Below are positions 54,818 through 64,000 of a stretch of 64,000 nt of DNA, one piece after another (position 1 is the stretch's first letter; each line of letters starts with the position of its first letter). Source of the DNA: Bordetella petrii (GTDB lineage Bacteria > Pseudomonadota > Gammaproteobacteria > Burkholderiales > Burkholderiaceae_B); assembly GCF_017356245.1 (NCBI RefSeq), contig NZ_JAFMZZ010000001.1, forward strand, positions 822,262 to 886,261. The letters are read 5' to 3'. The position numbers and the translations under genes are program-made. The notes beneath the pieces were generated by a model. That model worked only from the letters and a program-made list of their open reading frames with translations, did not search any database and was not told where the DNA came from.

Positions 54818-54977
54818 ATCTGGCCCCTGCCGGCGGGCGGCGGCCCCTGCCCCGCCACGCGGACCGCCGGGCAGTCTGTTGCGCGGATGCCCCAAATACG
54901 TGTTGTTACAGTTTCAGCCCGGGCACGGTGAGTATCATCCCAACGCTTACCCTACACCCTGAAAGAGGAGCACGCGC

Positions 54978-55229
54978 ATGAGCATTATCATCATGATCAT
55001 CGTCGGCTTTGTGGTCGGTCTCATTGCCCGCGCCATCATGCCCGGCGACCAGAACATGGGCATCATCATGACCACCATCCTGGGCATCATCGGCGCGGTC
55101 GTGGCCGGCTTTCTCGGCCAATCGCTGGGCTGGTACGCCCCCGGCGAGCCGGCGGGCTGGATCGGCTCGGTGGTCGGCGCCATCGTGGTGCTGTTCGTGG
55201 TGGGCCTGATCACCAAGAAGCGCGCATAA
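54978..55229 (+). CDS. GlsB/YeaQ/YmgE family small membrane protein
   Basis: The 83-residue, very hydrophobic protein has three membrane segments with the family pattern (GFVVGLIARAIMPG, then TILGIIGAVVAGFLGQ and GWIGSVVGAIVVLFVVG). Members are often called transglycosylase-associated and are linked to stress, but their molecular role is unclear. AGAGGAG lies about ten bases before the ATG. It is a single gene closed by a strong terminator. Confidence 0.93.
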   Translation: MSIIIMIIVGFVVGLIARAIMPGDQNMGIIMTTILGIIGAVVAGFLGQSLGWYAPGEPAGWIGSVVGAIVVLFVVGLITKKRA

Positions 55230-55245
55230 CGCACCGCGCATAGCA

Positions 55246-55277
55246 AAAAAGGGCGGCCCTGGAGGGCCGCCCTTTTT
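55246..55277. terminator. Bidirectional rho-independent terminator
   Basis: A perfect 15-base stem (AAAAAGGGCGGCCCT and its complement, two-base loop) has a T-run on both strands. It lies between the convergent small membrane protein gene and the efflux operon, and can serve both. Confidence 0.9.
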
Positions 55278-55304
55278 GCCGCCGGGCCGCCCCAAGGCAA
55301 GAAA

Positions 55305-55346
55305 CGCCCCCTCGGGGGGCAGCAAGCGCAGCGCAGCGTGGGGGCC
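55305..55346. repeat. GC-rich dispersed repeat, copy 3 (inverted)
   Basis: Read on the minus strand it gives CCCCCACGCTGCGCTGCGC, then a short tract, then CCCCCCGAGGGGG, a variant of the blocks at 9385 and 51795. It lies between the bidirectional terminator and the end of the outer-membrane efflux gene. Confidence 0.65.
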
Positions 55347-55368
55347 TTTTTTTGCGCCGGGCCCCGGC

Positions 55369-56826
55369 CTAGCGCGCGGCCACGCTGTGCTCGGTCCAGC
55401 CGCCGCCCAGGGTCCGGTACAGGGTGACCAGGTTGGACAGCCGCGCCAGCCGCGTTTCCACCAGCACTTGCTGCGACGAATACAGCGAGCGCTGCGCGTC
55501 CAGCACGCTCAGGTAGTTGTCGATGCCCTGTTCGAAGCGCTGCTGCGACAGGTTGTAGGCGCGCTGGCTGGCATCGACCAGCAGGCGCTGCGCCTCGATC
55601 TGGGACTGCAGCGTGCCGCGCCCGGCCAGCGCATCCGAGACTTCGCGGAACGCCGTCTGGATGGACTTCTCGTATTGCGCCACCTGGATGTTCTTGCGCA
55701 CCTTGGAAGCATCCAGGCTGGCGCGCAACGCGCCGCCGGCAAAAATGGGCATGGTGATGCTGGGCGCGAAGCTCCAGGCCCCGGAGCCGGCATCGAACAG
55801 CCCGCCCAGGCTGGCGCTGGCGGTGCCGGCGCTGCCTGTCAGGCTGATGGTGGGAAAGAACGCCGCGCGCGCGGCGCCGATATTGGCATTGGCCGCCTTC
55901 AGCTGGTGCTCGGCCGCGCGGATGTCGGGACGCCGCGCCAGCAAGTCGGACGGCAGGCCGGCGGGCAGCGTGCGCGGCATGATGCCGTCGGGCAGCGTGG
56001 TGGCCTGGTCCAGCTGCGCCACCACGTCCGCCGGCAGCGGCTGGCCCACCAGCAGCACCAGCGCGTTGCGGTCCTGGGCCGCCATGCGCGTGTATTGCGA
56101 CAAGTTGCGCTGGGCGGTGCGCAGCGCAATCTCGGCCTGGCTCAGGTCCAGTTCGGTGGCCACGCCCAGGTCGTAGCTCTGCTTGGTCAGTTTGTACGAA
56201 TCCTGCTGGGCGGCCAGGGTGGATTGCGTCAGGCTCAGCAGTTCCTGGTCGGCGCGCAGCGTCAGGTAGGCGCTGGCGGTTTCCGCGACCAGGGCCAGCT
56301 GCGTGGCGGTGCGCGTCTCGTCCTGCGCCAGGTAGGTTTCCAGCGCCTGCTCGCTCAGGCTGCGAATGCGTCCGAACAAGTCCAGTTCCCAGGCCGAGAT
56401 GGCGCCGCCCACCTGGTAGCTGCGGCTGATGCCGGCTTGGCCGCTCTGGGTCAGGTCGCCAGGCTGGCGCTGTACCGAACCCTGGCCGGCAATGCCCACG
56501 CCGGGCAGCAGGTCGGCGCGCTGGATGCGGTATTGCGCGCGCGCCTCTTCGACATTAAGGGCCGCCACCCGCAGGTCGCGGTTGGCCTCCAGCGCCATCG
56601 AGATCAGGCGCTGCAGCAGCGGATCGGCGAAGAAATCGCGCCAGCCGATGTCGGCCGCGGCGGCGTCCGCTGCGCCGGCCTGGCCCGCCGGCCCGTATGC
56701 CGGGCCGGCGGGAAAAGCGTCGCTGACCGGCGCCGCGGGGCGTTCATAGGTGGGCGCCAGCGAGCAGCCCGCCAGGGCCGCGGCCAGCGCCAGCGTCAGG
56801 AAAGATCGATGCATGGTCGGGTTCAT
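55369..56826 (-). CDS. RND efflux outer-membrane lipoprotein (OprM/NodT type)
   Basis: The outer-membrane channel of a tripartite drug pump. The 485-residue product has a lipobox with Cys at about 21 ([14 protein letters not shown]), then two repeated outer-membrane efflux domains typical of NodT-type channels ([49 protein letters not shown], a landmark near the middle). The ATG overlaps the stop of the pump gene by four bases, so it is coupled to it. Confidence 0.95.
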   Translation of the reverse strand: MNPTMHRSFLTLALAAALAGCSLAPTYERPAAPVSDAFPAGPAYGPAGQAGAADAAAADIGWRDFFADPLLQRLISMALEANRDLRVAALNVEEARAQYRIQRADLLPGVGIAGQGSVQRQPGDLTQSGQAGISRSYQVGGAISAWELDLFGRIRSLSEQALETYLAQDETRTATQLALVAETASAYLTLRADQELLSLTQSTLAAQQDSYKLTKQSYDLGVATELDLSQAEIALRTAQRNLSQYTRMAAQDRNALVLLVGQPLPADVVAQLDQATTLPDGIMPRTLPAGLPSDLLARRPDIRAAEHQLKAANANIGAARAAFFPTISLTGSAGTASASLGGLFDAGSGAWSFAPSITMPIFAGGALRASLDASKVRKNIQVAQYEKSIQTAFREVSDALAGRGTLQSQIEAQRLLVDASQRAYNLSQQRFEQGIDNYLSVLDAQRSLYSSQQVLVETRLARLSNLVTLYRTLGGGWTEHSVAAR

Positions 56827-59800
56827 TGCGGTTGCTCCCCGGGCTGCGCCGACGGCGCAGGCGGCAAGGCGGCGGCGTCCTGCGGTTCGTCCTCGCCTTC
56901 GTCGTCGTCATCGTGGCGCTCGCTGTGGCGCTTGACCTTGAACAGGCGCAGCATCACTACAAAGAACACCGGCACGAAGAAAATGGCCAGGAAGGTGCCG
57001 GCCAGCATGCCGCCGATCACTCCGGTGCCGATGGCGTGCTGGCTGCCCGAGCCGGCCCCGGTCGATATGGCCAGCGGAACCACGCCCAGGATGAACGCCA
57101 TCGAGGTCATCAGGATGGGCCGCAGGCGCTGGCGCGCGGCGTGCACGGCGGCCTCGATCAGGCTGGCGCCTTCTTCGTAGTGGGCCTTGGCGAATTCCAC
57201 GATCAGGATCGCGTTTTTCGCGCTGAGCCCCACCGTGGTCAGCAGGCCGACCTGGAAATACACGTCGTTGGACAGGCCGCGCAGCAGCGTGGCCGCCAGC
57301 ACCCCGATGACGCCCAGCGGCACCACCAGCATGACGGATGTCGGGATCGCCCAGCTTTCATACAGGGCGGCCAGGCACAGGAACACCACGATCAGCGAAA
57401 TTGCGTACAGGGCCGGGGCCTGCGAGCCGGACAGGCGCTCTTCGTACGACAGGCCGGTCCATTCGTAGCCCACGCCGGTGGGCATGGTGGCGGCGATGCG
57501 CTCCATCTCGGCCATGGCCTCGCCCGAGCTGTAGCCCGGCGCCGCCTGGCCCTGGATGTTGAACGACGGCACGCCGTTGTAGCGGTCGAGCCGCTGCGGG
57601 CCGTAGGTCCAGTGGGCCGAAGCGAAGGCCGAAAACGGCACCATGCCGCCGGACTGGTTGCGCACGTACCATTTGTCGAGGTCGGAGGGCAGCATGCGCG
57701 CCGCGGCCTCGCCCTGCACGTATACCTTTTTCACGCGGCCGCGGTCCAGGAAGTCGTTGGCGTACGATCCGCCCCATGCGGTCGACAGCGTGCTGTTGAT
57801 GTCGGAGATCGCCACGCCCAGCGCGCGCGCCTTCTCGCGGTCGATGTCCAGCTGGTATTGCGGCGCGTCTTCCATGCCGTTGAGCCGCACCCCCACCAGC
57901 TTGGGGCTTTTGGCGGCCTCGGCCAGGAACTGGTCGCGCGCCTGGGCCAGGCGCTCGTGGCCCAGCCCTGCCTGGTCCATCAGCTGGAAGTCGAAGCCGA
58001 GCGCATTGCCCAGCTCCATGACCGCGGGCGGAGCAAAGGCGGTGACGCGCGCATCGTGCAGGTGCGTGGCAAAGTAGGCGTTGGCGCGCTGGGCCAGCGC
58101 GCCGACCTTCAGCGCGTCGTCGCCGCGCTCTTTCCAGTCGCGCAGCTTGATGAACAGGATGGCCGAGTTCTGGCCGCGGCCGCCGAAGCTGAAGCCGTGC
58201 ACCGCGAATACCGACGCCACCGCGTCTTTCTCGTCTTCGAGCAGATAGCGGGTGGCGGCTTCGACGGTGTGGCTGGTGCGCTCGGCGGTGGCGCCGGCCG
58301 GCGCCTGCACCTGCGCGAACAGGATGCCCTGGTCTTCGTTGGGCAGGAACGAGGTGGGAATGCGCGTGAACATCCAGCCCATGGCCACCAGCAGCAGCAG
58401 GTAGATGAGCATCAGGCGCTTGGGGCGGCTGAGCCCGCGCGCCACCGAGTTGGCATAGCCGTGGTTGGAGCGGTCGAAGAACCGGTTGAACCAGCCGAAG
58501 AAACCCGTCTTGGCGGCATGGTGCCCCTTGGGCACGCGCTTGAGCAGCGTGGCGCACAGGGCCGGCGTGAAAATGATGGCCACCAGCACCGACAGCACCA
58601 TCGACGACACGATGGTGATCGAGAACTGGCGGTAGATCACGCCCGTGGACCCGCCGAAAAAGGCCATGGGCACGAACACGGCCGACAGCACCAGGGCGAT
58701 GCCGATCAGCGCGCCGGTGATCTGGCCCATGGACTTGCGCGTGGCCTGCCTGGGCGACAGCCCCTCTTCGGCCATGACCCGCTCGACGTTTTCCACCACC
58801 ACGATGGCGTCATCGACCAGCAGGCCGATGGCCAGCACCATGCCGAACATGGTCAGGGTATTGATGGAATAGCCGAAGGCGGCCAGCACGCCGAAGGTGC
58901 CCAGCAGCACTACCGGCACGGCCAGGGTGGGAATCAGCGTGGCCCGGAGGTTCTGCAGGAACAGGTACATCACCAGGAACACCAGGATGATGGCCTCGAT
59001 CAGGGTGTGGATCACGCTTTCGATCGACAGGGCCACGAACGGCGAGGTGTCGTACGGATAGACCACGTCCATCCCGGGCGGGAAGAACGGCTTGAGCCGG
59101 TTGATGGTGTCGCGCACGGCGTCGACCGTGTCCAGCGCGTTGGCTCCCGGCGCCAGCTTGATGGCCAGGCCCGAGGCGGGCTTGCCGTTGTAGTAGCTGT
59201 CGATGGAATAGTTCTGCGCGCCCAGCGACACGCGCGCCACGTCGGACAGCCGCACCTGCGAGCCGTCGGCGTTCACCTTCAGCAGTATCTTGCCGAACTC
59301 TTCTGGCGTCTGCAGGCGCGACGGGCCGATGATGGTGGCGTTGAGCTGCTGGCCGCGCACGGCCGGCAGGCCGCCCAGCTCGCCCGACGACACCTGCACG
59401 TTCTGCTCTTTGACGGCGTTCATGACATCGACCGTGGTCAGGTCGAAGGCCAGCAGCTTGTCGGGGTCCAGCCAGATGCGCATGGCGTACTGCGAGCCGA
59501 ACAGCTGGAAGTCGCCCACCCCGGCCGTGCGGCTGACCGGATCCTGCACGTTGGCCGCCACATAGTTGGCCAGGTCTTCCTTGGCCATGCTGCCGTCGGT
59601 GGAAATGAAGCCGGCCACGATCAGGAAGTTCTTGGTGGCCTTGCTGACGCGGATGCCCTGCTGCTGCACTTCGAGCGGCAGCAGCGGCTGCGCCACCGCC
59701 AGCTTGTTCTGCACCTGCACCTGGGCCGTGTCGGGATCGGTGCCCTGGGCGAAAGTCAGCGTGATCGACATGCTGCCGTCGGAATTGCTTTCCGACGAGA

Positions 59801-60032
59801 TGTAGTTCAGGTTGTCGATGCCGTTCATCTGCTGTTCGATGACCTGCACCACGCTGTCCTGCACCGTCTGCGCCGATGCGCCGGGGTAGTTGACCCGGAT
59901 GCTGATGGCCGGCGAAGCGATGTTGGGATACTGCGCCACCGGCAGCTGCAGGATCGCCAGCGCGCCCGCCATCATCAGGACGATGGCGACCACCCAGGCG
60001 AAGACCGGCCGGTCGATGAAAAACTTGGCCAT
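56823..60032 (-). CDS. RND multidrug efflux pump (AcrB/MexB family)
   Basis: The inner-membrane proton-driven pump. The 1069-residue product has the family length, two large periplasmic loops and twelve membrane helices. The paired Asp of helix 4 are in [19 protein letters not shown]. The N-terminus ([27 protein letters not shown] in family order) is typical of the hydrophobe/amphiphile class. An acidic tail ([13 protein letters not shown]) extends the C-terminus. Substrates cannot be read from the sequence. Confidence 0.97.
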   Translation of the reverse strand: MAKFFIDRPVFAWVVAIVLMMAGALAILQLPVAQYPNIASPAISIRVNYPGASAQTVQDSVVQVIEQQMNGIDNLNYISSESNSDGSMSITLTFAQGTDPDTAQVQVQNKLAVAQPLLPLEVQQQGIRVSKATKNFLIVAGFISTDGSMAKEDLANYVAANVQDPVSRTAGVGDFQLFGSQYAMRIWLDPDKLLAFDLTTVDVMNAVKEQNVQVSSGELGGLPAVRGQQLNATIIGPSRLQTPEEFGKILLKVNADGSQVRLSDVARVSLGAQNYSIDSYYNGKPASGLAIKLAPGANALDTVDAVRDTINRLKPFFPPGMDVVYPYDTSPFVALSIESVIHTLIEAIILVFLVMYLFLQNLRATLIPTLAVPVVLLGTFGVLAAFGYSINTLTMFGMVLAIGLLVDDAIVVVENVERVMAEEGLSPRQATRKSMGQITGALIGIALVLSAVFVPMAFFGGSTGVIYRQFSITIVSSMVLSVLVAIIFTPALCATLLKRVPKGHHAAKTGFFGWFNRFFDRSNHGYANSVARGLSRPKRLMLIYLLLLVAMGWMFTRIPTSFLPNEDQGILFAQVQAPAGATAERTSHTVEAATRYLLEDEKDAVASVFAVHGFSFGGRGQNSAILFIKLRDWKERGDDALKVGALAQRANAYFATHLHDARVTAFAPPAVMELGNALGFDFQLMDQAGLGHERLAQARDQFLAEAAKSPKLVGVRLNGMEDAPQYQLDIDREKARALGVAISDINSTLSTAWGGSYANDFLDRGRVKKVYVQGEAAARMLPSDLDKWYVRNQSGGMVPFSAFASAHWTYGPQRLDRYNGVPSFNIQGQAAPGYSSGEAMAEMERIAATMPTGVGYEWTGLSYEERLSGSQAPALYAISLIVVFLCLAALYESWAIPTSVMLVVPLGVIGVLAATLLRGLSNDVYFQVGLLTTVGLSAKNAILIVEFAKAHYEEGASLIEAAVHAARQRLRPILMTSMAFILGVVPLAISTGAGSGSQHAIGTGVIGGMLAGTFLAIFFVPVFFVVMLRLFKVKRHSERHDDDDEGEDEPQDAAALPPAPSAQPGEQPQ

Positions 60033-60041
60033 GCGGGCTCC

Positions 60042-61232
60042 TTACTTGGCCGCGCCGGCCGCGGCGGCGGGCGTCGCGGCCGGGGCCGTGAATTCGGTGG
60101 CGGCCACCTCGACGCCGGGGCGCACATTCTGCAGGCCCTGCACAATGACCTTGTCGCCCGCCTTCAGGCCGCTGGTGACCAGCCACTGGTCGCCGATGGC
60201 GCGATCCACCTTCAGCACGCGCAGTTCGACCTTGTTGTCGGCGTTGACCACCAGCGCGGTGGGCTGGCCGCGCTGGTCGCGGGTAATGCCGCGCTGCGGC
60301 GCCAGCAGCCCCTGCGGCACCGCGCCCTCGATGACGCGGGCGCGCACGAACATGCCCGGCAGCAGCTTGTGGTCGGGGTTGGGAAACACCGCGCGCAGCG
60401 TGACCGAGCCCGTGCCTTCATCGACCGTAACTTCGGAAAACTGCAGCACGCCTTCGGGGCCGTATTGCGACCCGTCGGCCAGGGTCAGCGACACGCGGGC
60501 GGCATCCTTGCCGGCTTCGCGCTGCAGCAGGCCGCTTTCCAGCGCGTTTTTCAGGCGCAGCAGATCGACGCTGGACTGCGTCACGTCGACATAGATGGGG
60601 TCGATCTGCTGCACCGAGGCCAATGCCGCCGCCTGGTTGGCCGTGACCAGCGCCCCTTCGGTGACCGACGAGCGGCCGATGATGCCCTCGATGGGCGACA
60701 GCACCTTGGTGTAGACCAGGTTGATGCGCGCCGTTTCAAGCGCGGCCTTGGCCGACTGCACATCGGCGGCGGCCTGGTCGCGGGCCGCCACGGCATCGTC
60801 GTAGGCCTGGCGGCTGACCGCGCGGGTCTCGGCCAGGGGCTTGTAGCGCTGCACCAGCAGCGTCGCGGTCTTCAGCTGCGCCTGGGCGCGCGCCAGGGCG
60901 GCCTTCTGGCTGTCGTAGCTGGCCTGGTACAGGGCCGGATCGATCTGATAAAGCTGCTGGCCGGCCTGCACGTCGCCGCCTTCGGTGAACAGGCGCTTCT
61001 TGACGATGCCGTTGACCTGCGGGCGCACTTCGGCCACGCGGTAGGCCGCCGTGCGGCCGGGCAGTTCGGTGGTCAGCACCACGGGGCGGGTGGCAAGCGT
61101 CACCACGCCCACCTGCGGCTTGCCGGCGGCCGGCGCTTCCGTGCCCTTGCCGCAGCCGGCCAGGGCCAGGGCGGCCGCAACGGCCGCCAGTACCGCGGCG
61201 CCGCGCCGCATTCCATTGCTGTTCTTCTTCAT
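60042..61232 (-). CDS. RND efflux periplasmic adaptor (AcrA/MexA family)
   Basis: The membrane-fusion subunit linking pump and channel. From ATG 61232, preceded by AAGGATCG, the product has 396 residues, with a lipobox Cys at about 27 (ALALAGCGKG). A lipoyl/hairpin region follows (VRPQVNGIVKKRLFTEGGDVQAGQQLYQIDPALY and KVLSPIEGIIGRSSVTEGALV), then the beta-barrel. The frame opens 34 codons upstream without signal character. It is first in the three-gene operon. Confidence 0.95.
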   Translation of the reverse strand: MKKNSNGMRRGAAVLAAVAAALALAGCGKGTEAPAAGKPQVGVVTLATRPVVLTTELPGRTAAYRVAEVRPQVNGIVKKRLFTEGGDVQAGQQLYQIDPALYQASYDSQKAALARAQAQLKTATLLVQRYKPLAETRAVSRQAYDDAVAARDQAAADVQSAKAALETARINLVYTKVLSPIEGIIGRSSVTEGALVTANQAAALASVQQIDPIYVDVTQSSVDLLRLKNALESGLLQREAGKDAARVSLTLADGSQYGPEGVLQFSEVTVDEGTGSVTLRAVFPNPDHKLLPGMFVRARVIEGAVPQGLLAPQRGITRDQRGQPTALVVNADNKVELRVLKVDRAIGDQWLVTSGLKAGDKVIVQGLQNVRPGVEVAATEFTAPAATPAAAAGAAK

Positions 61233-61400
61233 ACGATCCTTTCCAGGCGATGCAAGGCCGGCCGCGCCTTGTGCGGCGCCGCGCCGGCGGCTCTGTTCAG
61301 TGATTCCTGCGCCCCGCGGCGCAGCATGCTGCACCGCGAAAGCGGCAATTTTGCTTTATCCCAATTCAGAAACAAAGTAGCCAAAGGCGAAAACATCATC

Positions 61401-61410
61401 CCATATATGG
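61401..61410. promoter_or_regulatory. Palindrome CCATATATGG in the efflux/LysR divergent region
   Basis: A perfect 10-base palindrome within an AT-rich stretch of the 224-base gap between the efflux operon and the divergent LysR gene, 47 bases before the LysR start. LysR proteins usually bind T-N11-A-type dyads in such gaps, and TCCCATATATGGA contains one. It is short and could be chance. Confidence 0.35.
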
Positions 61411-61456
61411 AATAATTGGCCCCCACGGCTACGGCCGCGCTTACGGGGTATCTGCC

Positions 61457-62386
61457 ATGAAACGGCTGCAGGGCATGGAATTTTTCGTCGAGGTGGCCAA
61501 GACCTGCAATTTCGGCCGGGCGGCCGCCAACCTGGGCATGCCGAAATCGACGGTATCGCGTCAGGTGGCCGAGCTGGAGCGCTCGCTGGGGCTGCAGCTG
61601 CTCAGCCGCACCACCCGCAAGGTCGAGCTTACCGAAGCCGGCAAGTTGTATTTCGAGCGCTGCCAGCGCATCGTCGCCGAGGCGCAGGTGGCCCACGAAG
61701 AGTTGCAGAAGCTGGTGGAAATGCCCTCGGGGCCCTTGCGGGTGAACATGCCGGCCGACTTTGGCACGGATTTCCTGGCCGAGGCCTTTATGGAGTTTTC
61801 TCAACGCTATCCCGAAGTGACGTTCTACCTGGACCTGGCCAGCCCCGAGCATGCCGGGCGGGTGTTCCAGCGCTGCGATATCTCGATCGAGATCGGCGCC
61901 CTGCCCGACTCGACCCAGATCGCCCGCCTGCTGGGCCGGCTGTCGGCGTACTTGTACGCTTCTCCCGACTACCTGAAGCGCCACGGCACGCCGCGGCACC
62001 CCAGTGACCTGACCAGCCACGAATGCCTGGAGTTCCGGGCCGACAACACCCGCGTCACGCGCTGGCCGCTGTCGCGCGGCGACGAACGCCTGGAAATCAC
62101 GCCGGGAAACCGGTTTTCGGTCAACAGCGTGGCCATGGTGCGCAGCCTGGCCTCGCTGGGGGCCGGCATTGCCATCCTGGCGCCGGCCCAGAGCGTGCGC
62201 CAGGACGTCGAGCAGCAGCGCCTGCAGCGAGTGCTGCCCGAATGGCAGGCGGGGCCGTTTCCGGTGTATGCCGTGACCGACACGCGGCTGCTGCCCGCCA
62301 AGACCCGCATATTCATCGAGTTCTTGATGGAGCGGCTGCGCGAGGGCAAGCTGGCGCCACAGGATAACTCGCCCTTGCTCATCTGA
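61457..62386 (+). CDS. LysR-family transcriptional regulator
   Basis: The 309-residue protein has an N-terminal helix-turn-helix (FVEVAKTCNFGRAAANLGMPKSTVSRQVAELERSLGLQL, a landmark for residues 10-48) and a substrate-binding domain from about 90 (GPLRVNMPADFGTDFLAEAFMEF). It is divergent from the RND operon, the usual arrangement for its local regulator. Effector unknown. Confidence 0.93.
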   Translation: MKRLQGMEFFVEVAKTCNFGRAAANLGMPKSTVSRQVAELERSLGLQLLSRTTRKVELTEAGKLYFERCQRIVAEAQVAHEELQKLVEMPSGPLRVNMPADFGTDFLAEAFMEFSQRYPEVTFYLDLASPEHAGRVFQRCDISIEIGALPDSTQIARLLGRLSAYLYASPDYLKRHGTPRHPSDLTSHECLEFRADNTRVTRWPLSRGDERLEITPGNRFSVNSVAMVRSLASLGAGIAILAPAQSVRQDVEQQRLQRVLPEWQAGPFPVYAVTDTRLLPAKTRIFIEFLMERLREGKLAPQDNSPLLI

Positions 62387-62447
62387 GCCGGCGCCGGAAA
62401 TGAACTGAAACAGCTAGTCGCCGCCGGCGCCTGCCGGGCGCGCGGGC

Positions 62448-63179
62448 CTAGAAACGTTCGTCGTCGCGCAAGTAGCGCCACTGGCCGGGCGGCAGGTCGC
62501 CCAGCCTGACCTGGCCTATGCGCACCCGCTTGAGCCCCACCACCTTCAGGCCGACCAGCTCGCACATGCGGCGGATCTGCCGCTTCTTGCCTTCGCGCAG
62601 CACAAAGCACAGCTGGTCGGCATTCTGCCAGCGCACCTGCGCGGGGCGCAGCGGCTTGCCGTCGAGCGACAGACCGTGGTTCAACAGGGCCAGGCCGGCC
62701 GCGTCCAGCCGCCCCTGCACGCGCACCAGGTATTCTTTGTCGACGCCGGAATCTTCGCCGATCAGCTGGCGGGCGATGCGGCCGTCTTGTGTCAGCACCA
62801 GCAGGCCCTGCGAATCGATGTCCAGCCGGCCGGCCACGGCCAGACCCTGCAGGTGCGCGCGCGTAAAGCGCAGCGGCGAGCGGTCGCGCGCATAGCGCGA
62901 GCGCGCCTCGACCAGGGCGGCCGCCGGCGTATAGCCTTTTTCAGCCTGACCCGACACGTAGCCCACCGGCTTGTTGATCAGGATGGTGACCCGCGCGGTC
63001 TGGCGCGCCTGCGCGGCGCGTTCGAGCGTGATGACCTGGTCGGCAAAGGCGCGCGCGCCCAGCTCGGCCACCACCACGCCATCCACCTTGACCCAGCCGC
63101 GCTCGATGTAGCTGTCGGCCTCGCGGCGCGAACACAGGCCGCGCTCGGCCATCAGTTTCGAGATTCGTATTTTTTCCAT
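62448..63179 (-). CDS. rluF: Ribosomal large-subunit pseudouridine synthase, RluF/RsuA family
   Basis: The enzyme makes pseudouridine in rRNA. The 243-residue product has an N-terminal S4 RNA-binding domain ([30 protein letters not shown] in pieces) and the RsuA-type catalytic motif [17 protein letters not shown], with the catalytic Asp in RLDIDS. The C-terminal [10 protein letters not shown] is also typical. The RluF assignment (23S rRNA) over RluE or RluB is by overall resemblance from memory and less certain than the family. Start 63179 is chosen; upstream codons lack family character. Confidence 0.88.
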   Translation of the reverse strand: MEKIRISKLMAERGLCSRREADSYIERGWVKVDGVVVAELGARAFADQVITLERAAQARQTARVTILINKPVGYVSGQAEKGYTPAAALVEARSRYARDRSPLRFTRAHLQGLAVAGRLDIDSQGLLVLTQDGRIARQLIGEDSGVDKEYLVRVQGRLDAAGLALLNHGLSLDGKPLRPAQVRWQNADQLCFVLREGKKRQIRRMCELVGLKVVGLKRVRIGQVRLGDLPPGQWRYLRDDERF

Positions 63180-63305
63180 ATGCCGTATCTGCCTGCCGCC
63201 CGGCGGCCATGATGCGGCCGGACGGCGATTCCGCATTTTAGGCCCAGGCGCGAGCCGCGCAGGCGCCGCACAGGTAAACGGCCGGCCTTGGCATAATAGG
63301 CACCC

Positions 63306-63872
63306 ATGAAAGTCCCTGCTCCCCTGGCGCCTGGCTGGCTGCCGGCTGTTCCCCCTTCATTGTCGTCCGCCCACAAATACTGGCTGATGCGCCCCGGCGC
63401 GCTGACCGCCGGCCTGCGCAAGCTGGGCGCCGTACAGTTGCGCGTGCTGCGCGAATATGCCCAGGGCGCCCCGGCCGACGAGGCCCGCGGCATGGGCCTG
63501 GCGCCAGCCAGCCCGGTATGGGTGCGCGAGATCCTGATGTCGGTAAATGGCGTGGACAGCGTGGTGGCGCGCAGCCTGACGCCGCTGGCGGCCTCGCACG
63601 GCACCTGGCAGGGCATGCGGCGGCTGCGCACGCGCCCGCTGGCCGACATGCTGTATCACGACCGCAGCATCGAACGCTCGGCATTTGCCTGCCGGCGCCT
63701 GGCCTGGCCGGTGCCGTTCCATGCCACGGCGCGCGCCGCGCAGGCCCGGCCCGATGCCGGAGCGCTATGGGCGCGCCGTTCGGCGTTCTGGCGCCAGGGC
63801 CAGCCGCTGCTGGTGGCCGAATGTTTCCTGCCGGCGTTCTGGGCCGGGATCGAGCGCCACCCGGCGCGCTAA
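63306..63872 (+). CDS. ubiC: Chorismate pyruvate-lyase UbiC
   Basis: UbiC converts chorismate to 4-hydroxybenzoate, the first step of ubiquinone synthesis. The 188-residue product shows [17 protein letters not shown] near residues 25-41, [20 protein letters not shown] in the middle, and a C-terminal end with [12 protein letters not shown], all family elements. Its length is close to enterobacterial UbiC (about 165-200). Confidence 0.92.
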   Translation: MKVPAPLAPGWLPAVPPSLSSAHKYWLMRPGALTAGLRKLGAVQLRVLREYAQGAPADEARGMGLAPASPVWVREILMSVNGVDSVVARSLTPLAASHGTWQGMRRLRTRPLADMLYHDRSIERSAFACRRLAWPVPFHATARAAQARPDAGALWARRSAFWRQGQPLLVAECFLPAFWAGIERHPAR

Positions 63873-63897
63873 GCCATCCGGGCGGCGCGGGGCCGGC

Positions 63898-63999
63898 TCA
63901 GCGCCAGACCTCGGGCTCTACCGTGACCTGCCCCTGGTCCGCCGACACAAAGGCGGCGCCGTCCTGCACATTCACGTGCAGGTCCATGGTGCGTTCGGC
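63898..63999 (-). CDS. Unrecognised protein, C-terminal end (partial)
   Basis: An open minus-strand frame enters from the right edge and stops at TGA 63898-63900, giving 33 residues that include MDLHVNVQDGAAF and end in VEPEVWR. The frame ends 25 bases after the convergent ubiC stop. I do not recognise the family. The tail is too short for a function. Confidence 0.45.
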   Translation of the reverse strand, partial: AERTMDLHVNVQDGAAFVSADQGQVTVEPEVWR

Positions 64000-64000
64000 C

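Noticed and set aside
56826..61415. A 1529-codon open frame on the plus strand opposite the RND efflux operon
   Set aside because: It is an antisense shadow caused by high GC. Its translation is His/Arg/Gln-rich and low in complexity, while the minus strand encodes pump and adaptor genes with full family motifs.
1..64000. CRISPR arrays, tRNA or rRNA genes, prophage or insertion sequences
   Set aside because: No regularly spaced repeats, cloverleaf-like stretches, rRNA segments, integrase or transposase genes were seen on either strand.

Overview
The window is GC-rich, densely coded betaproteobacterial chromosome. The complete fli/flg/flh/mot/che cluster, the flagellin sequence, the homodimeric-type pyruvate dehydrogenase E1 beside the flagellar genes, and the style of the intergenic repeats point to the Alcaligenaceae, most likely Bordetella (a motile lineage) or a close relative such as Achromobacter. 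This placement rests on recalled family features, not on a database comparison. No tRNA, rRNA, CRISPR array, insertion sequence or phage gene was recognised.

Layout. 1-4547 (+): the end of a probable fliK, then fliL-M-N-O-P-Q-R (C-ring and export gate). 4699-16794 (-): the flgB-C-D-E-F-G-H-I-J-K-L rod/hook operon, ending in a chemoreceptor gene and a terminator. 16973-18604 (+): flgA-flgM-flgN. 18733-24347 (-): flhB-flhA-flhF, with an unusually long FlhF. 24457-36693 (-): flhD-flhC-motA-motB, a CheY-like regulator, cheA-cheW-chemoreceptor-cheR-cheB-cheY-cheZ, and a soluble receptor-like protein. 37033-43532 (+): fliA, flagellin, and a 1426-residue multidomain glycosyltransferase. 43706-48229 (-): lpdA and aceE with no aceF between them. 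48539-51791 (+): a PAS histidine kinase, a FixJ-type regulator and folD. 52036-55229 (+): an M3 oligopeptidase, a SCO1/SenC protein and a small GlsB-type membrane protein. 55369-61232 (-): an RND efflux operon, with a divergent LysR gene. 62448-63872: an RluF-type pseudouridine synthase (-) and ubiC (+). The last ~100 bases hold the end of an unrecognised minus-strand gene.

How it works together. The order is that of a standard hierarchy: FlhDC is the master regulator and lies divergent from fliA (sigma-28). FlgM is the anti-sigma factor. Three close matches to sigma-28 promoters sit before flagellin, flgM and flgK, all sharing a -10 beginning GCCGTTA. The glycosyltransferase directly after flagellin is a candidate flagellin-modification enzyme.

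Points worth attention: an almost identical ~0.9 kb tract shared by two chemoreceptor genes 24.4 kb apart; a family of ~90-bp palindromic elements at gene ends, with a half copy inside the lpdA coding sequence; the missing aceF; the ~390-residue C-terminal extension of FlhF; a receptor with its signalling and sensor domains in reversed order; an AT-rich flhD/fliA control region with a perfect palindrome; and a C9 tract at the fifth to eighth coding positions of a response-regulator gene.
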